Shown here in pieces: positions 34,321-46,361 of a stretch of DNA of 64,000 nt; position 1 is the first letter of the stretch; each line of letters opens with the position of its first letter. Position numbers and translations under genes: made by a program. The notes below the pieces were generated by a model. That model had not been told where the DNA came from. It was given only the letters and a program-made list of their open reading frames with translations, and did not search any database. The DNA is from Adiantum capillus-veneris (lineage: Eukaryota; Streptophyta; Polypodiopsida; Polypodiales; Pteridaceae): contig CM043970.1 of NCBI GenBank assembly GCA_014529385.2, positions 62,917,496 to 62,981,495 of the forward strand, written 5' to 3'.

Positions 34321-36198
34321 TTGCCGTTGCAAGAGTCACTTTCCAAAAAAAACAGGACTAGACAGCGTGCAGTTGAACAGGCTTTTATTACTTCTCAAAG
34401 AAAGGGTGGTAACAGCAATGCAGCCACTTCTTATGGTTCTGTTGCGAGTGGCAAAACTTATGTTCTTAATGCTTCTACTAGCAGTAATTCATCTGGAAAT
34501 TTTGGTGATAAGGGCAAAAAGAAGATGCGTTGCCATTATTGTAAAGCAAATGATCACTTGATCAAGCAGTGTCCTAAGTTGAAGGCCAAAGAGGCTAAGA
34601 AGAAAGAGGGTGGTTCCACTGCAAATGCTAGTTCCACTACAAATGCAGCCATTGTTGAGTCTTCTGTGAAAGGAGACTGTGATGCTGATGTCGATGCAGA
34701 ATGGGCTTTTAGCACAGAGTGCACATACAATCCTGTTGTCCATGATGCATGCTTGTCAGTTGCTGCAGATTCACATGTGTGGTATTTCGACAGTGGTGCT
34801 ACAAAGCACATTACCTCACATCGTGAATTGTTCACCTCTCTCGAGTCTGTCCCTCATGGGAATTCAGTCACTTGTGCCAACAATGCCTCTTATCCGGTTC
34901 AGGGAGTTGGAAAGATTGTGCTTACTGCTGCAAATGGCAGTTCCTTCACACTTGTTGATGCGCTTTATGTACCTGGGATCAACAAGAATCTCTTGTCTAT
35001 ATCCGCACTTGCTAGACTTGGACTTGTAGTCAAATTTGTGGATGACAGATGTATTATTCATGATCTCAGTTTTGGTGATGAAATTGTTGCATCTGGCCTT
35101 TTGTGTCATGGACTGTATACGCTCACTTTCTATGACAAGTGTGGACAAAATTTTGCAAATGCTGTTGCAGATTCAAGGGCTATTTCAGATGCAAAACTTT
35201 GGCATGCATGTTTTGGTCATCTGAATTTTGCCAGTTTGCTGTGTTTGCAGAAATCTGATATGGTTGCTTCTTTGCTGCCTCTTGAAGCACCTGTCAAACA
35301 TGTTTGTGAAGGCTGTATTTTGGGTAAGATGCAGCACTCTAAGTTTCCAAAGGATGGTTCAGTTCGGGCCACATGCAGGTTGCAGCTTGCGCATACTGAT
35401 GTTTGTGGGGATGTTTGTGGGCCCATGAAAACTTTGTCCTTGGGCAATTACCTTTACTTCATGACTTTCATTGATGATTACTCCAGGCATGCATGGGTAT
35501 TTCCGCTTAAAGCGAAGTCCGAAGTTTTTATGTGCTTCAAACAATTTCTGGCTATGGCTGAAAATGTCTCGAAATGTTCTATGGGCACCCTCCGTTCCGA
35601 TCGAGGGGGGGAGTATATGTCTCATGAATTTAATGCATTTCTTACTAGTCGTGGGATAAAACACCAATGTACAGTGCCTTATACACCTCAGCAAAATGGT
35701 GTTGCTAAGAGGAAAAACAGATCACTGACGGAAATGGCACGATTTATGGTCAAAAGTCAAGCTTTGCCGCATTCTTTTTGGCTTGACGCCATCATGTGTG
35801 CCACTTATGTACTTAACAGGTGTCCTACAAAAGCTTTGCAGTCTATTACTCCATATGAAGCATGGCATGATAGAAAGCCTTCTATTGAGCACATGCGTGT
35901 TTTTGGCTGTTTCGCATATGCTTTGGTGCCACAAACACAGCGCAGAAAATTGGATGATAAGGTTGTCAAATGTCTTTTTGTTGGTTATAGTGTTGAAAGC
36001 AAAGGTTACAGGTTATATCATCCGCAAACAAAGCGTATTCTAATTTCTCGGGATGTAGTGTTTGTGGAAGACTCTGTTCAGCCCTTGCTGTCATGTACTA
36101 GAGACAGTAATGTAAGCTCACAGGACAATTGTGACACTTTGTTGCCTCTTTTCAGTGGTGGAAATACGAATGTAATTTCCAATGAGGCAAATGTATAG
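34321..36198 (+). pseudogene. Copia gag zinc knuckle, protease and integrase
   Basis: A 625-residue frame carries in order the zinc knuckle CHYCKANDHLIKQC, the protease active site WYFDSGATKHITS, the GAG-pre-integrase block (LWHACFGHLNFASL, CEGCILGKMQ) and the integrase core. In the core are FIDDYSRHAWVFPLK, LRSDRGGEY and TPQQNGVAKRKNRSL, giving the catalytic D, D and a position normally Glu. The usual text NGVAERKNR is here NGVAKRKNR, so the catalytic glutamate is lysine. The frame ends at a TAG at 36,196 before RT. Confidence 0.92.
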
Positions 36199-37979
36199 CC
36201 TACGGGGGTTTCTGAAAATGTTATAGATCAGCCTATTACTGATGCACATGTGCATGATGTACTTGATGAGGAAAGGGCTGAAAATGAGAAGGCTAGAGGT
36301 ATGCCAAAATGGCTGGTGCACACTTTGCGTGACAGTAAATTGGATGCACCTTTGTCTAGTCGTAATCGCTCAGGCTCTCGCCATGCATCCTATGCATCAG
36401 ATTGTTATGCTTTGGCTGTGTCTAGCTTACATGATGTTGAGGAGCCTGTGTCTTTTGATGAATCACAGAATTCAAAAAATTGGATGGCTGCCATGTAATC
36501 AGAATATGATGCACTTATAGAAAATGACACATGGACTTTATGTGATTTCCCTTCTGGCAAAAAGGCCATTAGTACAAGTGGGTTTACAATTTGAAACGCA
36601 AGCCGGATGGTGAGATCGATCGCCATAAGGCTCGACTTGTTGCAAAGGGTTATGCACAGCAAAAAGGCATAGATTATGAAGAGACTTTTGCTCCCACTTG
36701 TCGTATGACTACTGTGCATTTTCTATGTGCATTGGCAGCTCATTTTGGTTGGGATGTACATCAATCAGACATTGCTACTGCTTTCTTAAATGGTGACATA
36801 TTTGAGGAAGTTTATGTAACGCAACCTCGCGGTTTTTTCATAAAAGGACAAGAGGACAAAGTGTGCAGATGTAAGAAGTCTTTGTATGGGTTGCAGCAAT
36901 CTCCTCGTGCTTGGTATGAGAAAGCTGACACTCATTTGGTTAAACGAGGCTTTCGTAACAGTCCAACAGAAAGCACATTGTATGTAAAGCGTGAAGATGA
37001 TGTACTTCTCATTGTGGTTCTTTATGTCGATGATTTGCTAATCACTGGACCAAATGAGAGACATATTGCTAAATTTAAGACTGATTTGAATGCTACTTTC
37101 AAGATGAAATATTTGGCACTGTTGCATCATTACTTGGGTATACAGTTTAAGCAGTGTGATGGTGGTATTGCCTTGTGTCAGAAAAGTTACATAGAAACAT
37201 TGCTATGTAAGTTTGGACTTGAGGATTGCAAACCTATTGCCACTCCCATGGAAATAGGTTTGAAGTTGAGTCTACATGATGTTGGCGATCCTTCTGGTGT
37301 CACTCTTTATCAAACTGTTGTTGGCTGCCTCATTTATGTATGCAACACAAGGCCAGATATTCAGTTTGCAACTTCACAGGTCAGCAGATTTATGCATACC
37401 CCAGGGTTTAAGCATTGGCAGGCTGTCAAGAGGATTTTCCGCTACCTTAGTGGCACTTTACATCTTGGCTTATTTTATCCCAAGGGGGGATCATTGCCGC
37501 CAGAATTACATGCTTTTTCGGACTCAGATTGGGCTGGTTGTTTTGACACGCGAGTGTCCACAAGTGGTTTTTGTTTAATGCTTGGCAGTTCATGTATATC
37601 ATGGTTGAGCAAGAAGCAACCTACTATGGCCACTTCGAGTTGTGAGGTTGAGTACAGGGCAGTCTTCACAGCTACGGTTGAGTGTGTATGGCTCAGACGC
37701 CTTATGGTTGATTTGGGTGTTGGACAGGACACTGCCAACACTATCTACACTGACAGTCAGAGCGCATTGGCAGTTGCAAGGAACCCAGTTTTTCATGCTC
37801 GCACAAATCACATTGAGGTGCATTACCACTATGTATGGGAGAGGCTCTTAGCAAGAGAGATCAGCTTGGCTTATGTGCCAACACAGGACAACCTTGCAGA
37901 TCTTTTCACAAAGGCATTGTCTCGTGAGAAGATTGAAGATTTCCGCAAAGCTTTGGGCTTACTCCCCTTTGTGGACTGA
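36199..37979 (+). pseudogene. Copia reverse transcriptase and RNase H
   Basis: After the TAG the frame continues with a second stop near 36,496 (where AMQSEYDAL is expected) and a frameshift near 36,580. The 462-residue frame 36,591-37,979 then has KARLVAKGYAQQKGIDYEET, DVHQSDIATAFLNGD, KSLYGLQQSPRAWY and the catalytic YVDDLLI. It goes on into RNase H (FSDSDWAGCFDTRVSTSG, SCEVEYRA, TDSQSALAVARNPVFHARTNHIEV) and ends TKALSREKIEDFRKALGLL. Active-site residues are present. Confidence 0.93.
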
Positions 37980-38041
37980 TCATGTCCTCAAGGCATGGCA
38001 CTTCCCTTTACTCATGTGCCACCTCTCGTTCACCGCATCAC

Positions 38042-38054
38042 TCCAGGGGGTATC
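38042..38054 (+). other. Copia polypurine tract (weak)
   Basis: The run 'ccaggggg' followed by 'tatc' lies directly before the 3' LTR. Short, but in the expected place. Confidence 0.5.
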
Positions 38055-38281
38055 TGTTACCATATACATGTGGTAGTGATGTGTGTGAACACACTAGGAC
38101 CACCAGGGCATTTTTTCCCTCTTTAGGAGGTTTTTTCCCTCGAGCATTGTATATACGCCCATCACTATAGGGCTATCTATCTTTCCATTGCATACTAAGA
38201 AACACACTCTCTATTGTGCGCCTTGAGCTTCCTTCATCTTCTCCAAGCTGTGTGCATTTCTCTGCAACCCTAATTCCAACA
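38055..38281 (+). repeat. Copia 3' LTR
   Basis: 227 bp, matching 14,736-14,962. About 13 mismatches by eye (near 5-6%). Followed by GGCTG against GGCGG on the left. Confidence 0.95.
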
Positions 38282-38286
38282 GGCTG

Positions 38287-39300
38287 GAGCTATAATACAT
38301 GTCCGCAACCAAGTAACCCCTTGGATAATTAAAGAAATTCAAACCCAAATCAAAGCCAAACTAGTCAACCAACAGTGGGTGTAGAATCAACCAAACTATA
38401 GTTTCACGTAGATACCATCCTAGGAAGGGGAAAATGTGGCTATATCAATAGGTAAAACTATCTCAAACGCTACAGGTACAGTTATAGCTACATCAAGAAG
38501 TACACCTACATCTACAAGTCCAAAGTCTCCCATCCAATACTTTTCAATGCAAACACCTTTACCAGGACATATGCATGTTGGAAGCTACCACTTGACCCTG
38601 ACTTTATCAAAATTGAATGACCAATAAATATATTCAAGGAGGAAAATTCCAGTTATATTTTTCTAGTCAAGGTTGAAAGCCAACCAATCCCACAGTATTC
38701 AAGTATTTGCATGTAACAAAACTTATATATGAATTTAGAGATGTAGATGGCAATGAGTACAAGCCATGTCATGGTCATAAAGAAATACCAAGAGATGAAG
38801 AATATGAGGTTAAACTTGGGTGTAATCAATGTTCCATAACACATCTTCTCAAATATTGTCCCAAGTTGTTGCAAAATCGGCAGTTGCTAGGAGATAAAGC
38901 TTTAGTGAGTTCAAAGATGTTAGAAGCTACTGCTATAGATAGCTTGAAGGATTTCACTTCTCCATGGAAGAAGTCTCCATAATCATTAGGGTAGTCCTCT
39001 CCAAATGCTACATCAAGATCACCACCAAAGTCCCCTTCTAAGAGACAAGTTTTGTCCAAAGTATAGTTATTAAAGTCAAAGGTTAATCACATGCAAGCAA
39101 ATAATGAGAAGCAGAGTCAAGTAAAAGATGCAGCTCACTAGCAGTAACTATAGAGGACGATGAGAGTAAGGGAGCTACAGAGAAGGTCCAACAGAGGGAA
39201 GCAACTATCACTAAAGCTAGTAGTATAGAAGGGATTGCAAAGAAGATCAAGCATGACATTATAGGTCAAATAATAAATAAGTTGTCAATAGAAGCAAAGC
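38287..39300 (+). pseudogene. Decayed gag-like sequence, right part
   Basis: The frame 38,707-38,982 contains YEFRDVDGNEYKP and CNQCSITHLLKYCPKLL, then a KMLEA segment. This resembles the gypsy gag text CTECGVTHLILDCPK followed by NMLEAV at 20,546-20,630. Together with 12,245-14,735 it fits an older gag-bearing sequence split by the copia insertion. Neither half has an identified LTR or pol. Confidence 0.5.
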
Positions 39301-40974
39301 TAGACTTCCATCTCAATAAGAACCTAATGTCCTATCGCACGTTGGAGCAAGGGAATGGGAACACACCCAGGTACACACCACATATGCCTCTCTATAGCCC
39401 ATGGCACACACTGCACCCCAGTCCTCTCATATTCACCTTCAATACAACATAATTTTCCCAACCCAAAACATACCACACCTTACAAACAAGCACTGACACG
39501 ACTCGAATAATTAAAACTTGCACCACACCACTTCAATCTCAACTACACACAGATTATCCACACTACCTCTCTATCTCCCTCTCTCCTTGCACCACACCAT
39601 ACCCTATTTGGGGCACCACAATGCCACACCAACACAGGAAAACACAAGTGCACAATTGAGCACAGAAAATAGAAGAAAAAAGGGGGATAAGAGTGTCGAC
39701 AACACTTGAAATGGGTGGGTTTCTGATTATGCAAGTTTCATTACAGGTTTTTCTTCCTCCTTCTTTAATGACTCATCCACACCCAACTCTCCCTTGAGCT
39801 TCTCTCCTCCTTCACTTATCAAAAACTCCCCCCAAAAAAACGCAAATTGTGGGTCCTTCTTGGGCGTGTGCAACTACCCCTTCTTTGTCAATTTTTCTAT
39901 CTTTTGCTTGACCACTGCATGTGAGTCCCCTTCTAATTTTGGCACTCCACTTGATCTCCAAGCTAATGCATGTATGCAACCCCCTATGCTCAAGGGAAGA
40001 GTCACAGCGCTGTGAATGTCCCTGTGAGACCCATCTCCAAAATCACCAAAAAACTTGTTTTTTCCTTTAACTTCAATCAGCTGCAGTTTGGTGTCCATCC
40101 GATCAAAACATCGAGCCATTAAATCCAAGTGAATCTCCAATTCTCGGCTTCAAGTTTCACAAATCCCCACACGCTTTGATCTTCCTAGGCCTTTCAACTA
40201 TCGGTCCAAATATTACAAAAAACATCTGCATTGCATAGCCGTCCTCTGGCACCAACTTCAACTGGCAGTATTGGGCTATCCGAGTATCCAGTTCACAAGC
40301 AGTAACTTCCCACTAGCTCCAGATGTTGAGAACTACCTTTGAAAACTCCATCAAGCTCCAAAAACACATGTAGGCATTTTTCTTAAGGCGAAAATCGGCT
40401 TAAAACCGACCCTGGACAAAACTTCATATGGCAATATCTTGACATCCATGACTTTGATTCTTGATCTAAAAAGACCCACATGCTCCACAAGATGAGCACT
40501 TCAATACCATGCATTCACTTCAACTCTGATGCTCCATCTATAATTTCCTTGTCCGTTGGGAATCTACAAACTGTTCCAGAATCAATTTGTCATATCTTTC
40601 ATCATGTAGCTCCATTTGAGGAGCCATCTGGACCAGTCTGTAAATCATATTGAAGGCCACTTATGGAAATCTCTTTCCTACAATTTTCACACTTTGACCA
40701 TGCACCTTTGACAGACACCATAATAGAGAATTTTGACCCTGAACACCACATAGAGCATACACATCCACTGCTTCTTACCTGCCCTTGACCTTCCTCGTTG
40801 CTCCATCACTTTGGAAAGCCCTTGAGAGCCTGTACAACCCTGATTTTCACTCTTTGTATCATTCGCCAAATTTGGCTCACCATCATTCCCGAACCCCTTC
40901 GTCGAACATTCAATGTTCAACCAAAAAGATGACTAAAGAAACTAAGAGGCTACAAAACTGATAAATACTGTGAG
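39301..40974. other. No recognised gene
   Basis: Only short frames without motifs. C/A-rich stretches at 39,350-39,700. It may be internal or flanking sequence of the decayed gag-bearing element; no evidence decides. Confidence 0.5.
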
Positions 40975-42560
40975 TGTAACATTTAATGGTCTAGTAACTT
41001 GTGTGTAGCGGAAAATAGCATGAACATAGTGAGAATTTCATTATTATAGCTTCCTAATGAGAATAACAAGATTTCTTGGGTGGAGAGAGCAACAAAAAGC
41101 ATAACACCTAGTTACATAGCATGAACAATACTTCAAAAGAGAGAGAAATTAAGCAATTGACAACAGTTGAGGACCAGATTTGCATGGAGCCAGTCCCCGG
41201 CTTTGTATTATGGTTTCTCCCATCAAGAGAGACATTTTACAATACAATTCTTTGTGTTCCTTCAATACTAGCTAGTGCAATGAAGATGGAAACTTCATGC
41301 ACTAAGCAAAACACTTATCAAACACAACATCAATTCCCACACGGTCTCAGACCCAAGACCTCACACACCTTCCAAGATGGTGAGAGCTAGCGGGGTATGA
41401 GAGTAGATTGAGAGGAAGAAGGAGTATTCTTACGAGAAAGATGTACATCTCCTCACATAATCACTCATATTAGCATAGCTTAGCTTAGTAATAGCATGGT
41501 AGATGACATGAGCATGCATTCAAGCTTGGCTCTTGGTTGGATTTGCATCACAAAGCCGACTTGTTGGTGTAGGCCTTCCTTCTCACAAGCTTGGAGTAGG
41601 TGATAAGCTTTCCATTAAAGCTTGAGAAGGAGAGAGAGTCTTCTTACTCCAGACATGAGCTAGTGTGAGTGTGTAGGTGATAATGCCTTTGAAAACTCAG
41701 TCCCCTCTCTCTCTTGGTCGACCCCTCTTGCTATTTTCTCTTGCTAGCATCCTATTGGACCTCTCGAGGCTTAGCCAATGGTAGTTAAGCAACATAAGTG
41801 ATAGCCTTCTGACATGTGTCCCCCTTTCCCCTTTTGTGAAAGCTTTAGGTAATTAATAAATGCAACTAAACTCTCATTGGACACCTTTGCCTCCTGGCCA
41901 ATAAGAATCAGGCAAGCCATTGGGCTGTTGAATGCTCATTAGACCCCTTGGGAGACTGTCCAATAGTCTTCTACAGAGCTTAATTCTTATTGGTTCTTTC
42001 ATTAAGTGTTTTTTAAAATTAATTAAACTAGATTTACTCTAGCCTAACTCTCATTGGTCCACCTCCAAGGCCATCCAATAGGATTTGAGTACACCTTGTG
42101 GGCATCAGGGCTAGGGAGATGACATGTGTCCCTCATTCCCTTTGTGTAAAGGGAGCTTGTGTGTGTGTGTGTGTGTGTGTGATTTTCTCTCTCATCCCCT
42201 ACTTGCAAGGCTCGCGCCCTCCTATGTAGGGATGGATGAAAACTTTTGGGGCACACACAAAGCATCCAATTTCCCTAATGTTTGACCTTTGGACACAACC
42301 TTTGAATTTTGGAACCTTAGCATTTTGGAAGTCTTAATGGGCTGAAACTTAGGGTCTTTTAAGCCCATTGGTGCACATAGCTCTTTTGCAGATGGCCCCC
42401 CCTTTGGATCCCTATTTTCCCTCGTTTGGATCCCTACTATGGCCGATCTGCTAACTTAACCAATATTCTAGCTTTTTCTCCCCTGGCACTTCCCCATATT
42501 AAATGATCAGTTTAACATGAGAAAATCATATAGGAGAATTAGATATTGATTATTATGACA
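40975..42560 (-). repeat. Chromovirus 3' LTR
   Basis: On the plus strand it runs from TGTAACATTTAATGG to TTATGACA. Collinear with 59,606-61,207 ('gtagcggaaaat', 'gacaacagttgaggacc', 'ttctttgtgttcc', 'atgagaaaatcat'). Contains a short TG microsatellite at 42,158-42,182. The purine-rich tract AAGAGAGAGG on the minus strand abuts it at 42,563-42,575. Confidence 0.88.
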
Positions 42561-42949
42561 TTACCTCTCTCTTGAAATCATAGTCGTCCTCGACTATGGG
42601 TAGAGAAGATAAAGCATATTAATTAGTCCTTTTTCCTACCGGGTAGAGGATCCCTATGTTACCCTACGACATCGTTCCACAATGAATGACTAGTCCATTT
42701 CACGCTTGAGAGCCTGAGGCTGCCGCAAGCATGTCTGCACATTAGTCCTATCATCTTTCATAGTAGAGTGAGAAGCTCTACTTGGTGTTCGGAAGACATC
42801 GTCTCCGCAAACTTGATCTAAGCATGCAAACTACTTCATTTTTGTGCACAATAAAGAAAAAGAGAGTCTTATAAGACAAAAATTTTGTTCATTTTTAACA
42901 TTTGTACATTTGCTTACTCTTGGGAAGCATTGTAAGCATTGACAAGGTT

Positions 42950-43540
42950 TAGGTTATCCTTTAATTGTATGCCTTGCATCCATCTAGCATCTTCAAAAGG
43001 ATAATTCTTAAACTTATAAGATATCATCGGATAGTCTTACCGCCTCTTAGTGCCTTGTCTTCATGTCGGAGAATGGACTCGGGCTGCAGCACCTCTTCTT
43101 GGTCCTCGATCTCTGGTGGGTCTTCAGTAGTTGGTTTTTGAGGTGGCTCTCCTTTGTAAGGCTTTGATAGGCTCACATGGAAAGCATTGTGTATGAGCCA
43201 GTGATTAGGAAACTAATTCAGTTGATAGGACATCTTGGTAATTGGCCTAAGAATCTGGAAGGGACTATAGTACCTTTTTGCTAACTTAGCACAATACTTT
43301 TGATGTCCCGCAAGATTCTTGCCTGTCGTTTGCCTTAATCGAGCCTTGGGAAATTTGAGTAAGACCCAATCATTTTCTTTAAAGGCATGGGCTCCTTTGT
43401 GCTTGTCAGCAGCACCCTTTTGCCTTTGCTGTGAGATAGAGATAGCATCCTTAATCTTTTGAAAAGATTCTTGTAGGTCTCAGCTATACTCATTTGCAAC
43501 AAAGATCTTCCCGCGTACCTTAAGTAGCAAGGGACTTTTT
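42950..43540 (-). pseudogene. Chromovirus integrase tail and chromodomain
   Basis: The minus strand reads LAKRYYSPFQIL (GPY/F block), HNAFHVSLSKPYKGEPP, then EVLQPESILRHEDKALRGGK. After a TGA it continues YLISFKNYPFEDARW near 42,975-43,100. The last two blocks match a chromodomain, which in these elements binds methylated histone H3. The text is recoverable by eye but has two or more in-frame stops. Confidence 0.75.
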
Positions 43541-44931
43541 TATCTTCCATCAATTACCTCAAAAGGTGCTTTTCCCGTGGAAGTATGTACAGTGTTATTG
43601 TAGGCATACTCCACTAAGGGTAAGTACTTCTCCCATTGGGATCTTTGATTTACTTCCGCTACATAGGCTTTCAGTAGATCGAGAATTGTTAGGTTATCTA
43701 TTTCACTTTGGCCATCCGTTTGTAGGTGATAGGTCGAAGAGAAGTTTAGCCTTGTTCCTAAATTCTCAAAGAGACCCTTCCAGAAATTACTGGTCATTCT
43801 AGGATCTCTATCCGACACTATGGACATTGGCAAGCCATGGTACTTGAAGATTTGTGAAATGAAGAGGGTTGCCATTTGATGGGCTTTGATAGTTGTTTTG
43901 ATAGGTATAAAATGAGCTTGTTTATTGAACCTGTCTACTATCGTCCATATTCCCATATTCCCATTGATAGAATTAGGCAATCCAAAGATAAAATCCATGG
44001 ATATGCTCTCCCATTGTGATTTAGGGATTAGCAAAGGTTGAAGCAATCCAAGTTGCTTCCCTCTATCAAACTTTGTCTTTTGGCACACCATGCATTTAGA
44101 AACATACTCTTGTATGTTTGCTTTCATGGTAGGCCAATAGAAATATGTTTCAATCCCCTTTAGGGTAGACTGAATCCCTCTATGCCCTACATAAGGAGGA
44201 GCATGAGATTCATACATTACTTTCTCAAGTAGTGAGCTAGTAACACATAGTCTATTGCCATAGAGAAGATAACCATCTTGTAAAGTAAATGGTTCCTCTT
44301 TCTTCCCCAGTGCAAGGGCTGAAATCACATCTCTAAAATCGGGATCAATAGCATACTCATCTATCATAGAAGATAGATCATTGTGAGTTGCTATGAAAAC
44401 CTCATTCGCTCTCGGCCGTCTTGAGAGTGTGTCGGCTACTTGATTATGCTTGTCAGCAATGCGAGCAATATGAAAATGAAATTGCGAAAGGAAATTTGCA
44501 CATCTCATTTGTTTGTCAAAGAGCTTGGTCTGCGTCATGAAGTACTTAAGACTTTGGTGATCCGTTCGCAGAATTAAAGGAGTCCCCAATAAACAGTGCT
44601 TCCATGAGTCTAAGGCATGTAGAACTGCACGGAGTTCCTTTTCATATATGCCTAGAGCTTGCTCAACAGGGTCGAGCCTTCGACTTTCATAGCCTATGGT
44701 GTGCCCTTCTTGAAGCAAAACAGCCCCAAGGCAATCACCACAAGCATCACATTGGACCTCAAATGGCTTTGAAAGATCCGGTAGTGTAAGCACAGATTGA
44801 GAGATAAGCTTTTCGAAAGCATTATTCTCCTTGGCAGACCATGTGTACCTAATGTTTTTATTTGTTAGGTCATGTAATGGTCCTGCTATTAGTGAGAACT
44901 TTTCTATGAAGTGTCTATAGTATGCACACAT
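43540..44931 (-). pseudogene. Chromovirus RNase H and integrase
   Basis: A 463-residue frame starts in the RT-RNase H junction (YYRHFIEKFSLIAGPLHDLT) and covers RNase H (FEVQCDACGDCLGAVLLQEG, LRTDHQSLKYF, NQVADTLSRR). The H2C2 zinc module follows (SHAPPYVGHRGIQST, YFYWPTM, CMVCQK), then the integrase core (ISMDFIFGLP, IVSDRDPRMTSNFW, YHLQTDGQSEIDN). In the last motif the catalytic Glu position, usually in GQTE, reads GQSE, so it is kept. The frame runs to about 43,540 where GPY/F and chromodomain follow. Confidence 0.92.
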
Positions 44932-45527
44932 ACCTTTAAAGCTTCTTAATCATGAAGATTCCTTGGTTTAGGCCATCCTTTTATTACCTCTAACTTTGAT
45001 GGATCCATTTGGATGCCATCTTGAGAGATAATGTGACCTAAATATTGAATCTCTTGTAAGAAAAATTCACTTTTCGTTCGATTAACATAAAGGTTATTCT
45101 CTCTTAGAACTTGAAATATTATATGGAGGTGTTACTTGTGTTCGTCTAATGAATTAGAGTAGATGATGATATCATCAAAGAACACTCCAGTAAAGGTTCG
45201 GTGAGGCCTGAATAGCTTCCCCATCAAGTGGTTGAATGTGGCTGGTGCATTGGTCAATCCAAAAGGCATGACAATGTATTCATAAAGACCAAACGTAGTG
45301 CGAAATACGGTCTTTACAATGTCTTGATCAGCTATCCTTATTTGATGATAGCCACTTTTTAGGTCAATCCTACTGAAGTAGGTAGACCCTTGTAGCTTAT
45401 CAAATAGGTCTTCTACCCGTGGAACGGGAAACCTATTCTTGATAGTGATCCTATTTAGTGCTCTAAGTAGTCGACACACATACGATATGTGCCGTCTTTC
45501 TTTTGCACTAGTAGCACATGAGAACAA
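44932..45527 (-). pseudogene. Chromovirus reverse transcriptase
   Basis: The frame 45,527-45,132 has FPVPRVEDLFDKLQGSTYFS, IDLKSGYHQIRI, FGLYEYIVMPFGLTNAPATF and the catalytic FDDIIIYS. A stop at 45,130 and later frame changes precede the connection text YLGHIISQDGIQMDPSK at about 45,000. The catalytic aspartates are present. Confidence 0.92.
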
Positions 45528-45595
45528 AATGGAGATGAGCTAGGCCTAACCATGCCCTTCTCAACTAACTCATGCACTTGCCACATAATCTCCTC

Positions 45596-46361
45596 TTATT
45601 GAGCTTGAGAAACTCTATAAGGAGGTTTGTTGGGCGGTGAACTTCTTGGAAGAAGTTCAATTACATGGTCATCATTGCCTCGTTTAGGAGGTAGCTCACA
45701 AGGGATGTCATCAATAAAGACATCTTGAAACCCCTTGAGAAAATTGGATAACTCTAATTCCTTTTGATTGTGTATATTTTCTTTTGCTAAAACATTAGGT
45801 TCATTTTGAGAATCTTTAACAAAAATCATGTACACGGAAATAGAGCTCTTTATTGACTTGTTGAAAGCTTGTGTATGTATAATGGGTATAGTGTTACCCA
45901 TTTCCTTATCATCTATATACATATCTTTTTCCCTGAACTTAAAGGAGATTCTCCTTTCAGGGAATTTAACATTGGCAGCCATGCAATCAAACCATGGTTC
46001 CCCTAGGATTACATCCTCATGCTTGAGAGGAGAGATAAAGAAGTCCTCTTTGTCCACATAGCTTTGGACATGGAGCCTCAATTTCCCGATTAAGGGAGTG
46101 ATTGAAGCTTCTTGCCCCTTGAAAGCACCGTCTGCGGGTAGGACATCTCCCATCTCGTAGGCTTGTATGCCTAGCTTGATGGCCAACTCTATAGATATAA
46201 AATTGTGGGTAGAACCAGGGTCAAAGAGAATAAAAGCATCATGTTCTCTTACCTTTCCCCAAGCATGGCATAGAGGAGTGCTTTTTTTTAAGGAGCTCCT
46301 AATTTAGAGCTTTTTGCAAAAATTTAGGTCTTTCTTGGTTTTGAGCTTCATTTGTAGACAT
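45596..46361 (-). pseudogene. Chromovirus protease region
   Basis: Reading from an ATG at 46,361 (MSTNEAQNQERPKFLQKAL), a stop and a frame change in an A8 run lead to HDAFILFDPGSTHNFISIE. That is the active-site block of a chromovirus protease, with DPG in place of the usual DSG. Then follow KHEDVILGEPWFDCM (flap-side block) and the RT approach KGFQDVFIDDIP at about 45,700. Gag is not seen upstream. Confidence 0.8.

Larger units (their letters stand above)
14736..38281 (+). mobile_element. Ty1/copia retrotransposon split by a nested gypsy element
   Basis: Two 227-bp LTRs (14,736-14,962 and 38,055-38,281) begin TGTTACC and end CA, with about 13 differences counted by eye. Flanking 5-mers are GGCGG and GGCTG, a target duplication with one mismatch. 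The primer-binding site follows the 5' LTR and gag-pol reads on the plus strand from 33,679. The 18.35-kb gypsy element sits in the 5' untranslated region at 15,244-33,593; without it and one TACGG copy the copia element is about 5.2 kb, a normal size. All coding parts carry stops or frameshifts. Confidence 0.95.
40975..46361 (-). mobile_element. 5'-truncated or gag-less chromovirus (Ty3/gypsy)
   Basis: Minus-strand order is protease, RT, RNase H, integrase, GPY/F block, chromodomain, then a 1.59-kb LTR at 40,975-42,560. No gag and no second LTR were found to the right of 46,361. The LTR matches the solo LTR at 59,606-61,207. In-frame stops and frameshifts break every domain. The chromodomain places it among chromoviruses, which tend to insert in heterochromatin. 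Confidence 0.88.

Noticed and set aside
36196-36198. TAG between copia integrase and RT as a programmed readthrough stop
   Set aside because: Other stops and frameshifts nearby show ordinary decay; plant copia elements normally have one uninterrupted gag-pol frame.
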